Positions 53,748 to 60,509 of a stretch of 64,000 nucleotides of DNA are shown one piece after another. How positions within the stretch are numbered: the stretch's first letter is position 1; each line of letters begins with the position of its first letter. The notes beneath the pieces are model-generated. The model did not search any database. It was not told the origin of the DNA and saw nothing but the letters and a program-made list of their open reading frames with translations. The stretch spans positions 1-64,000 of the forward strand of contig DASWZV010000065.1 in NCBI GenBank assembly GCA_036407095.1, in the 5' to 3' direction. This DNA comes from Gp6-AA40 sp036407095. GTDB taxonomy: Bacteria > Acidobacteriota > Vicinamibacteria > Vicinamibacterales > UBA2999. A program made the translations under genes and the position numbers.

Positions 53748-55280
53748 ATGCGTCGTTCGAGTGGCGTGCTGCTGCATCCGACGTCGCTGCCAGGCGGCGT
53801 CGGTATCGGCGATCTCGGGCCCAGCGCCTTTGCATTCGTGGACAGTCTTGCAGCGGCACGCCAGCGCCTCTGGCAGGTATTGCCGCTCGGACCCACCGGC
53901 TACGGCGATTCGCCGTATCAATGTTTCTCTGCGTTCGCGGGCAACCCGCTGCTCGTCAGCCCCGAGCGATTGATCGAAAGCGGGTTGCTCACCGAGTCGG
54001 ACGCCGGCGGGCTCCCGCCCGAACCGGCACCACGTTCCGGGAACGTCGACTTTCCCTCTGTCATTGCCCATCGACGTGCGATCTGGCCGATTGTCCGCGA
54101 TCGCTTCGACGCCGACGGCTCCACGCCAATGCACGATCGATTCGATCGCTTCTGCAGTGCGCAGGCAGGCTGGCTGGACGACTACGCGTTGTTCATGGCC
54201 GTCAAGGAGGCGCACGCGGACGCCCCGTGGATCGAATGGGAGCCCGACATCGCCAGGAAGTATCCATCGGCGGTGGCGCGCTGGTCGGCGCAGTGCAGCG
54301 CCGAGATCAGGATGCACAAGGTGGTTCAGTTCCTCTTCTTCGAGCAGTGGGCGCGTTTACGTGACGCGTGCCACGCGCGCGACATCGAGATCATGGGCGA
54401 CCTGCCCATCTTCGTCGCGCATGACAGTGCCGATGTCTGGGCGCATCGCGAGTTGTTCCAGCTCGATGAACACGGCGACCCGACAGTGCTCACGGGCGTG
54501 CCGCCAGACTACTTCAGCGCCGCCGGTCAGCTGTGGGGCAACCCACACTATCGGTGGGACGTCCTGCACGAGACCGGATATGCGTGGTGGATCGATCGAT
54601 TCCGCGCGCTGCTCACGCTCGTCGATCGCATTCGCGTCGATCACTTCCGCGGATTCGAGGCATCGTGGGAAATACCGGCGGGCGCGACGACCGCCGTGCG
54701 TGGCCGATGGGTGAAGGGGCCTGGCGCATCACTCTTCGAGGCGGTCCGCGGAGCCCTGAAGCTCGATCGCCTGCCGCTCGTGGCCGAGAACCTTGGAGTC
54801 ATCACGCCCGAAGTCGAGACGCTGCGCCAGCGATTCGATCTTCCCGGGATGGCGATTCTCCAGTTTGGGTTCGGCACCGATCCGCAGGCACCCACGTTCC
54901 GGCCGCACAACTATCGTCGCGATCTGGTCGTGTACACCGGCACTCACGACAACGACACGATCGTCGGGTGGTGGACAGGTGACAGCGGGCACAGCACTCG
55001 TTCGGAGGTGGAGATCGCAGAGGAACGCGACTACGCGCGGCGCTATCTCGATCTCGACGGTCGCGAGGTCCACTGGGCCTTCGTGCGCGCGGTTCTCGCA
55101 TCGGTCGCGGAAACGGCAATCGTACCGGTGCCGGATCTGCTTGGTCTGGGCAGCGAAGCACGGCTGAATCGACCAGGCACCGCCAGCGGCAACTGGCGTT
55201 GGCGAATACGCGAAGGGGAACTGACCGCCGAGGTGATGCAGAGACTCGGCATGTTGACCGAGACGTACGAGCGCGCGTGA
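53748..55280 (+). CDS. malQ: 4-alpha-glucanotransferase (amylomaltase)
   Basis: A 510-residue GH77 enzyme, the usual length for bacterial MalQ. It moves maltosyl and longer glucan units between malto-oligosaccharides. Seen: SGVLLHPTSLPGGVGIGDLG, GYGDSPYQCFSAFAGNPLLV, IEIMGDLPIFVAHDSADVWA, DRIRVDHFRGFEASWEIPAG (nucleophile Asp), LVAENLGVITPEV (acid/base Glu) and VVYTGTHDNDTIVGWW (third Asp). As last gene of the operon it would feed maltose to TreS, so the pair can turn glycogen-derived maltodextrin into trehalose. Confidence 0.95.
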   Translation: MRRSSGVLLHPTSLPGGVGIGDLGPSAFAFVDSLAAARQRLWQVLPLGPTGYGDSPYQCFSAFAGNPLLVSPERLIESGLLTESDAGGLPPEPAPRSGNVDFPSVIAHRRAIWPIVRDRFDADGSTPMHDRFDRFCSAQAGWLDDYALFMAVKEAHADAPWIEWEPDIARKYPSAVARWSAQCSAEIRMHKVVQFLFFEQWARLRDACHARDIEIMGDLPIFVAHDSADVWAHRELFQLDEHGDPTVLTGVPPDYFSAAGQLWGNPHYRWDVLHETGYAWWIDRFRALLTLVDRIRVDHFRGFEASWEIPAGATTAVRGRWVKGPGASLFEAVRGALKLDRLPLVAENLGVITPEVETLRQRFDLPGMAILQFGFGTDPQAPTFRPHNYRRDLVVYTGTHDNDTIVGWWTGDSGHSTRSEVEIAEERDYARRYLDLDGREVHWAFVRAVLASVAETAIVPVPDLLGLGSEARLNRPGTASGNWRWRIREGELTAEVMQRLGMLTETYERA

Positions 55281-55313
55281 CCGACCAGAGCGCGCACGCT
55301 TCGGTGTAACGCG

Positions 55314-55364
55314 CGTCCTTGGTCCTTCGTGCTTGGTTCTTCGTGTGACCAAGTCCCAAGGACG
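55314..55364 (+). terminator. Inverted repeat with CTTGGTCCTTCG-type direct repeats after malQ
   Basis: Arms CGTCCTTGG (55314-55322) and CCAAGGACG (55356-55364) enclose a second pair CTTGGT/ACCAAG. The left side also carries direct repeats of CTTGGTYCTTCGTG. It lies 34 bases after malQ and can form a long stem, so it probably terminates the operon; the repetitive wording also fits a dispersed repeat. Confidence 0.6.
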
Positions 55365-55404
55365 AGGGATGGCAGCTACACGGAAACGAAAACTGCTCTC
55401 TAGA

Positions 55405-55929
55405 TTAGGCCGCCTGCGGACGCAGCATGCGGCGCCACAGTAGGAACGCTGACGCGATCGTCCCTGCGCACGCCACCAGGACGAGCATCATCACCCCGCG
55501 CTGCAATTGGTCCGACTGGAGGACCTGCAGCACGCGATCGCCGTAGTGCCTGGCCAGCACTGCCTCGGTACCGAAGCGAATCAGCCGCATCACTCCGAAC
55601 ACCAGGAAGAACCGCCATCGATCGAAGTCCAGTGCACCGCACGTCAACACGAACGGCGTCAATGGAAACGGCGGTGGCATGACGGCGGCAGCCGCCAGGG
55701 CACCGGCGCCGCTCTTCTCCAGGCGTTTCTTCATGCGCTCGAGGTGGCTCGGCGATACCAGCCGCGTCAAGCCCGCACCTCCCGCACTGTGTCCCACCCA
55801 GTACGTCAACGCGGCGCCGACAAGCGAGCCCGCTGTCACGAGTGGCGGAAATATCCAGAAGATCCCGCCATACTTCGAGGCGAGCACGATCACGAGCGCA
55901 TCAACTCCAAATGGCACAACACCCACCAA
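55405..55929 (-). pseudogene. VTT/YqaA-type membrane protein, N terminus apparently frameshifted
   Basis: The frame gives 174 residues: VVPFGVDALVIVLASKYGGI, FPPLVTAGSLVGAALTYWVG, MPPPFPLTPFVLTCGALDFD and MLVLVACAGTIASAFLLWRR, matching small VTT-domain (SNARE-associated, DedA-related) membrane proteins. Only TTG/GTG starts are available and a TGA closes the frame at 55939-55941. The expected upstream hydrophobic part appears in another frame (GTVALAASGFFAALRWFLF and LARADSS at about 56030-55936). So either a frameshift broke the gene or the N terminus was lost; a sequencing error is also possible. Confidence 0.6.
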
Positions 55930-56287
55930 AGAGACGAGTCAGCTCTCGCCAGGGAACGACGCCCATTAGGAGATCGACCGTCGAAGAGGAACCACCGCAA
56001 GGCCGCAAAAAAACCCGATGCCGCGAGCGCGACCGTTCCGCACCTTCGCAATGTCGATGCCACGTGAAGACTCCCTGAAAATCTGTGTGCCGCGATGCGC
56101 GAAAGAGGCACGCAGCGAGCACAAGGAAGTGTTTTTGACCCGGTTACACGGTGCCGCCGATGCCGCGATGCTGCGCGACCCCCCACCACGGATTGAAGCT
56201 GGAAGGAGCGAGCTCATCGTGCGCCGGTCGACTGCTGGACCACGCGCGAGTACCTTTGAAGACATTCTTCAAAGGCGAGGCGATGTC

Positions 56288-56494
56288 GTGCAACGCCGCA
56301 TCATTGGATTCCATCAGGACGAGGAGCAGCACTGGGTTGCCGATCTCGAGTGCGGCCACACCCAGCACGTCAGACATGATCCCCCGTGGCAGATCCGGCC
56401 CTGGGTCCTGTCGGAGAAATCACGCGCCGGATTCATCGGTGTGACGCTCAACTGCGTGAAGTGCGACGCCCTTCCCGAGGGAAACGCACGCTGA
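56288..56494 (+). CDS. DUF3565 protein
   Basis: A 68-residue protein from the GTG at 56288, which has GAGG 7 bases upstream; longer frames exist but have no similarity. The body RRIIGFHQDEEQHWVADLEC, GHTQHVRHDPPWQIRPWVLS and GFIGVTLNCVKCD is the DUF3565 family, with Cys and His residues (ECGH, CVKCD) suitable for one zinc ion. Function unknown. The gene is divergent from the VTT gene. Confidence 0.85.
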   Translation: MQRRIIGFHQDEEQHWVADLECGHTQHVRHDPPWQIRPWVLSEKSRAGFIGVTLNCVKCDALPEGNAR

Positions 56495-56646
56495 GATTGT
56501 CGGTCTCATGGCGGGCGGACATTCGAAGCCAAAAATCTCGCGCCCGCCCAAAAAAAAGAGACCGGCGTGTCGATTTGCGGGGTCGCCGTCCGACGTCTCA
56601 ATGAGAGCGACGATTTTGGGCCACTCGGCCGCAAGGAGTAAAGACG

Positions 56647-57048
56647 ATGCGATTTCTATCGGTTTACAAGACGGTTGAACGCAGTACCCCGCCGACGCGT
56701 GAAGAGATCGACCGGATGGGACAGCTTATCGAGGAAGGGATGAAGTCGGGTTGGCTGGTGTCGACCGAGGGGTGCCTGCCGAGCGCCAAAGGTGCGAGAG
56801 TGCAGAGGACAGGCACGAAAGTCACGGTCACTGACGGACCCTTTGCCGAGGCGAAGGAGCTGATCGGCGGATTCGCGATCCTGGAGGCGAAATCGAAGGA
56901 AGAGGCGATCGCGCTAACCAAACGGTTTCTCGAAGTGGCAGGCGAAGGCGAGTGCGAAATCCGGCAGCTCTTCACGGCTGAGGGCGCAAAGGGCGGCGAC
57001 ACCGCCGCTCGTCACACAGAGCTCAGCGAGCAGTACGCGCAGCGCTGA
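56647..57048 (+). CDS. YCII-related/DGPF-domain protein
   Basis: A 133-residue protein with strong site AAGGAG 9 bases before the ATG. It has MRFLSVYKTVERSTPPTREE, EGMKSGWLVSTEGCLPSAKG and the family marker VTVTDGPFAEAKELIGGFAI (DGPF), then EAIALTKRFLEVAGEGECEI. Such proteins are small dimeric alpha/beta-barrel folds, often near ECF sigma-factor genes of the SigF-like or ECF41/42 type. No such sigma gene is adjacent here. Biochemical role unknown. Confidence 0.9.
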   Translation: MRFLSVYKTVERSTPPTREEIDRMGQLIEEGMKSGWLVSTEGCLPSAKGARVQRTGTKVTVTDGPFAEAKELIGGFAILEAKSKEEAIALTKRFLEVAGEGECEIRQLFTAEGAKGGDTAARHTELSEQYAQR

Positions 57049-57078
57049 TCGTCTGTTGTTCCTGCAGACACGCAGGTG

Positions 57079-57531
57079 TCAGTGTTTCCAGGCGAACCCC
57101 AGCGGCCGCCCCGTTTCGAGGTACGTCTTGACGCTGCTCAGGATTTCGGGCCACGCTCGCGCACAGCCGGCCATCAGCTGGCTGCCGTCGGCGAACCCCG
57201 ACTGCGTGAGGCGAAGTTGCACGACCTGAGAGCCCGGTGCCGTCGGCGAGGCCGGCGGCCCGATCTCGACGGTGACGTCAGTCGCCGGCTCGTTGATGCC
57301 GATCACGTCGAACGTGTACGAGAGCACACGCGGAGGCTCGCTGCGCCGGACCTCTCCCCTCCACAAGACTCTGCCGGACTCGTCGACCTCGCTGACGGGT
57401 GCACCTTTCGTCCACGTCGATTCGATCCGGCCCCAATTCTTCGCGAGCGCCTCGGCGCTCGTCATCGCGTTCCAGAGCTGCTCCGATGTCGCAGCCACAT
57501 GGATGACGTAGGTAATGGCGGCGTTGCTCAT
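57079..57531 (-). CDS. SRPBCC/AHSA1-family protein
   Basis: A 150-residue START-like fold protein from the ATG at 57531: NAAITYVIHVAATSEQLWNA, MTSAEALAKNWGRIESTWTK, ESGRVLWRGEVRRSEPPRVL, QVVQLRLTQSGFADGSQ and CARAWPEILSSVKTYLETG. The family (Hsp90 activator AHA1-like) binds hydrophobic ligands and in bacteria is often coupled with ArsR regulators. It is convergent with the YCII gene. Good family match, unknown ligand. Confidence 0.9.
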   Translation of the reverse strand: MSNAAITYVIHVAATSEQLWNAMTSAEALAKNWGRIESTWTKGAPVSEVDESGRVLWRGEVRRSEPPRVLSYTFDVIGINEPATDVTVEIGPPASPTAPGSQVVQLRLTQSGFADGSQLMAGCARAWPEILSSVKTYLETGRPLGFAWKH

Positions 57532-57846
57532 GCGTGAATCGTGATGCAAGGAACGCAGCACTTTCGGTCACAGCGCTGATTTGTCTTCCGACTCCGACGA
57601 TCCGATTCCAGTGATGCGCCCCTCACGCGAAATCGGCAGCCGAACACCAGGGATTGGTCACTCGAATATCAGCGTCCGGCGCCACCCATCGCTGCGGCGC
57701 GCGGTGAACGGGACTTCAAGAATCCGCTTGCCCATGCTCAAATCATCGCCCGGGCGACGCTCATCTGTATCAGAATATTTCTGTTTGCGGCCTGGACTGA
57801 GCGTCGTCAATGTGGCAAGGTGATTCCTAAGGACGGCAACGGAGCA
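57532..57846. other. 315-bp intergenic region, no supported gene
   Basis: Short frames exist on both strands, such as a minus-strand one ending MGKRILEVPFTARRSDGWRR TLIFE near 57660, but none has a ribosome site or known similarity. The last part carries the promoter and ribosome site of the small Cys-containing gene that follows. Confidence 0.4.
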
Positions 57847-58056
57847 ATGAGCTTCTGCGATCACTGCCAAGGGCAGCGGTTCGACCGCGCCCAGGTTCTG
57901 CGAGTGCTGCGCGACACCCGTCGGCAACTACGGGAGTCTCACAATTCGAAGACAGTCGACCACGCGCTCGCGCTCGTGATTGAGTCAGTGCGACGCCTGG
58001 AGATCCCGCACCTCGAAATCGACGACGAGAATGTGAACGAAGCGTCGATTCACTGA
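57847..58056 (+). CDS. 69-residue protein with CxxC motif, unknown function
   Basis: ATG at 57847 with GGAG 5 bases upstream. The product starts MSFCDHCQGQRFDRAQVLRV, a single CxxC at 4-7, then a charged helical part LRDTRRQLRESHNSKTVDHA and LALVIESVRRLEIPHLEIDD. Possibly a small redox or metal-binding adaptor. It is convergent with the M56 peptidase gene, 40 bp apart. No family recognised. Confidence 0.55.
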   Translation: MSFCDHCQGQRFDRAQVLRVLRDTRRQLRESHNSKTVDHALALVIESVRRLEIPHLEIDDENVNEASIH

Positions 58057-58096
58057 GTCGAGAACCCTTGTGCCACGATCGCCAGGCACAAGGGAA

Positions 58097-59929
58097 CTAG
58101 CCTTTCTGGTAAAGCGCAGTGACTGTCAAAATGACCGGCACCGGTACGTTGTTCAGTAGCGTCGGCGTGAACTCCCACTGCTGCACCGCGTCGACCGCTG
58201 GCTGGTCGAACGGCGGGACCGAGCGAAGCACTGTGACGACACTTACCTTTCCGTCGGGGCCGACAAACCCCTCGAGGATGACGACCGCGCCTGATGCCGG
58301 CAGCGGAGCCGTCGGGCACACCGGAGAAGCGTCCCTCACCTTCTGGGGCGCCCTGATAACTCCGCCCACCCGCACCGGCTGAATCGGCGTCGCGGGCCGA
58401 TCCTGCGCCGCGGGGGCTGCCGGCAACATCGTAAAGAGCGGCGTCGCCGCTGGCCGCTCGCGCGCCATTACTCCGCGTGTCATTGCGGGCGGCGCGGCAC
58501 CGACAGTCCCACAGCGAACCGTAATCGTTTCGACGATCGCCCCCATTCGCATCGAGAGCCTGCGCTCTACGCTTTCGCCCGCTGCGAGCGTCAGATCAAC
58601 CGTCACGTTCGCAAAGCCAGGAAGTACGGCCACGAGCTGGTAGCGTCCCGGCGGCAGGTCGGCGAACGCGAAAAAGCCTGCTCCATCGCTGCTACGTGAG
58701 TGCACGACGCCGCTTGCCGTTTCAGTCAATGTCACGCCGACACCGGGAAGTACACCGCCCGATAGGTCTGTCATGACACCTGAGATCGAGCCGGGCTCTT
58801 GCTGCGCCGGGACAACGGGCGCGGCCGAACGCGAGCGCCGGGCTGCGGGGTCTGCCGGGCGCAGCGCGTTGGGTGCACTCGTCTCGACGGGGATGGACGC
58901 TGCCAACACGACATCGACATCAGCGACGCTCATCGCGGACTCTCGAGCGGGCCCGGTGATTGCGATCGCCGCTATTGGAGCGGCCGCGATGATCGCAGCG
59001 GCTACGACACACACACGCGCGCGGCGTGAGAGCGGCTCTCGATTTCGCGTCTGACTCAGCATGGCCGAGACTCTCCTTTCGAGCGTTGATGGATTCGCTA
59101 CAGCGAGACCCGAAGTCCTCAAGTGGCGATACCCCGCGGCGTGCCGCGCCACATCCAGCAGATGTGTGGCGTAATCAGTGGCCTCGATTCCTGCCAAGAG
59201 CACCGCGTCGTCGCACGCGTATTCGCTTTCGTGGCGCAGCTGTCGGCAGGCGATCCATACGAGCGGATTGAACCAGTAGAGGGCGCGCACAGTTTCACCG
59301 GCGAGCTGCAACGCCCAGTCGCCCCGGCGGATGTGCGCGAGCTCGTGAGCGAGAATGGCGACCCGCCGTTCGGCGGTCCAGGACTCGGCGCCTGACGGGA
59401 GGAGGACCTTCGGGCGGAAGAAGCCCCACGTCAACAGAAGCGAGGGATTGTGGCTTTCGAGAAGAGTCACGGGCTGGAGCGACAATCTGTCCGCGAGCTC
59501 GCGCCAAGGACCGGAACGAATGACCGTGCAGCGCCGCGTCTCGCGCGCGAGCCGCGCGAAGCCGGTGATCAAGCCTGCCAGAACGACGAGTGCGCCCGCC
59601 ATCCAGGCCATCCGAATCGCATCCACCCAGGAAACCCCTTTCGGTGGGGGAACTGCGGTCGATGCGCCGCCGCCATCGGTTACAGCCCGTGAGGTCATCG
59701 CCAACGTCAACGCCGAAGAGGCGTCCTGCGCGGGCGATCCCCACGCAATCGGCACCTCCCAGGCGGGAACGATCATCTCGAGCGCGGGAGCAGCAGCCGC
59801 GGCCAGCAGCCCCGCGCCGAGCACCGCGTGCCGCACTGATGCCGAGCGCTGTCTCAGCGCTACCGAGATGCCGAGCGCGAGAGCCAGGACGATGGTGACG
59901 TCGGCCAGCGCCGAGAGCGCGAGACTCAT
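58097..59929 (-). CDS. BlaR1-like M56 peptidase with carboxypeptidase-regulatory and TonB-C-like domains
   Basis: A 610-residue membrane metalloprotease. Helices near 5-25, 35-55 and 105-130 precede the zinc motif in ILAHELAHIRRGDWALQLAG (HExxH, about 200) and ECACDD-type ESEYACDDAVLL. A fourth helix lies near 305-325. The periplasmic part has a carboxypeptidase-regulatory-like fold at 385-470 (SISGVMTDLSGGVLPGVGV, GAGFFAFADLPPGRYQLVAV) and a TonB-C-like end at 530-610 (GPDGKVSVVTVLRSVPPFDQ). In the BlaR1-BlaI system the peptidase inactivates the repressor when a signal is sensed. Its start overlaps blaI (ATGA). Confidence 0.92.
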   Translation of the reverse strand: MSLALSALADVTIVLALALGISVALRQRSASVRHAVLGAGLLAAAAAPALEMIVPAWEVPIAWGSPAQDASSALTLAMTSRAVTDGGGASTAVPPPKGVSWVDAIRMAWMAGALVVLAGLITGFARLARETRRCTVIRSGPWRELADRLSLQPVTLLESHNPSLLLTWGFFRPKVLLPSGAESWTAERRVAILAHELAHIRRGDWALQLAGETVRALYWFNPLVWIACRQLRHESEYACDDAVLLAGIEATDYATHLLDVARHAAGYRHLRTSGLAVANPSTLERRVSAMLSQTRNREPLSRRARVCVVAAAIIAAAPIAAIAITGPARESAMSVADVDVVLAASIPVETSAPNALRPADPAARRSRSAAPVVPAQQEPGSISGVMTDLSGGVLPGVGVTLTETASGVVHSRSSDGAGFFAFADLPPGRYQLVAVLPGFANVTVDLTLAAGESVERRLSMRMGAIVETITVRCGTVGAAPPAMTRGVMARERPAATPLFTMLPAAPAAQDRPATPIQPVRVGGVIRAPQKVRDASPVCPTAPLPASGAVVILEGFVGPDGKVSVVTVLRSVPPFDQPAVDAVQQWEFTPTLLNNVPVPVILTVTALYQKG

Positions 59930-60327
59930 CGCGACGCCTCTTTCCTTTCTTTCCTCGCCTTCTCGATCTGGTCCGCGATGCGCTCGAGCTGCTCGGCCGA
60001 AAGCTTCGATGCCTCGCCACCAAGCAGGGCGGCCATCGCTTTCTCCGGCGAGCCGTCGAAGAACGTGTCGATCAGATGCCTCACGGCCGATTTCCGTGCG
60101 GCGTGACGCGGCACCGCCGGCGCGTACACGAACCTCACCCCGTCGTCTTGGTGACGGACGTGCCCTTTCTCCTCGAGCACTCGGAGCTGTGTGCGGACAG
60201 TGGAATAGCCAGCCTCGCCGGGCAGTTCGTCCATCACTTCGGCGGCCGTAGCGCGGCCAAGGCGGAAGAGGATGTCCATGATCTGCCGCTCGCGTCGACT
60301 CAACAGAGCATCGAGCGGTTTCGCCAT
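59926..60327 (-). CDS. blaI: BlaI/MecI/CopY-family repressor
   Basis: A 133-residue winged-helix repressor: ALLSRRERQIMDILFRLGRA, TAAEVMDELPGEAGYSTVRT and QLRVLEEKGHVRHQDDGVRF form the DNA-binding part; the C-terminal helices RHLIDTFFDGSPEKAMAALL make the dimer. It overlaps the M56 gene by ATGA, the standard BlaI-BlaR layout. A perfect 34-bp palindrome lies one base before its start codon, so it most likely represses its own operon. No beta-lactamase gene is nearby; the target may be cell-wall or copper stress. Confidence 0.93.
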   Translation of the reverse strand: MAKPLDALLSRRERQIMDILFRLGRATAAEVMDELPGEAGYSTVRTQLRVLEEKGHVRHQDDGVRFVYAPAVPRHAARKSAVRHLIDTFFDGSPEKAMAALLGGEASKLSAEQLERIADQIEKARKERKEASR

Positions 60328-60328
60328 C

Positions 60329-60362
60329 TGTTATTTTTCTCGCACGTGCGAGAAAAATAACA
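60329..60362. promoter_or_regulatory. Perfect 34-bp palindrome, probable BlaI operator
   Basis: The left arm TGTTATTTTTCTCGCAC is followed at once by its exact reverse complement, with no spacer and no mismatch. It starts two bases upstream of the blaI start codon on the minus strand and is AT-rich at its ends inside a GC-rich genome. The position and symmetry fit an operator for a dimeric BlaI-type repressor acting on blaI-M56; it might also influence the gene starting at 60510. Confidence 0.85.
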
Positions 60363-60509
60363 CCAGCGGGCGCCTGATGTCAACCTGACGGGCCGCGGAC
60401 CGGAGGCGGTGTCGAGGAGAGTCGACGACACCGACCACGACGAGCTATTTCGTCAACGCGCTCCGCTGTACAATCCTGGCCAATTCCTTTTCGAGAAAGG
60501 TCATCTCTC

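Noticed and set aside
57658..57927. 89-codon minus-strand frame in the spacer before the CxxC gene
   Set aside because: It overlaps the better-supported plus-strand small gene and has no ribosome site or recognisable domain.
58097..60327. Beta-lactam resistance locus
   Set aside because: BlaI and an M56 peptidase are present, but the sensor lacks a penicillin-binding domain and no beta-lactamase is nearby.
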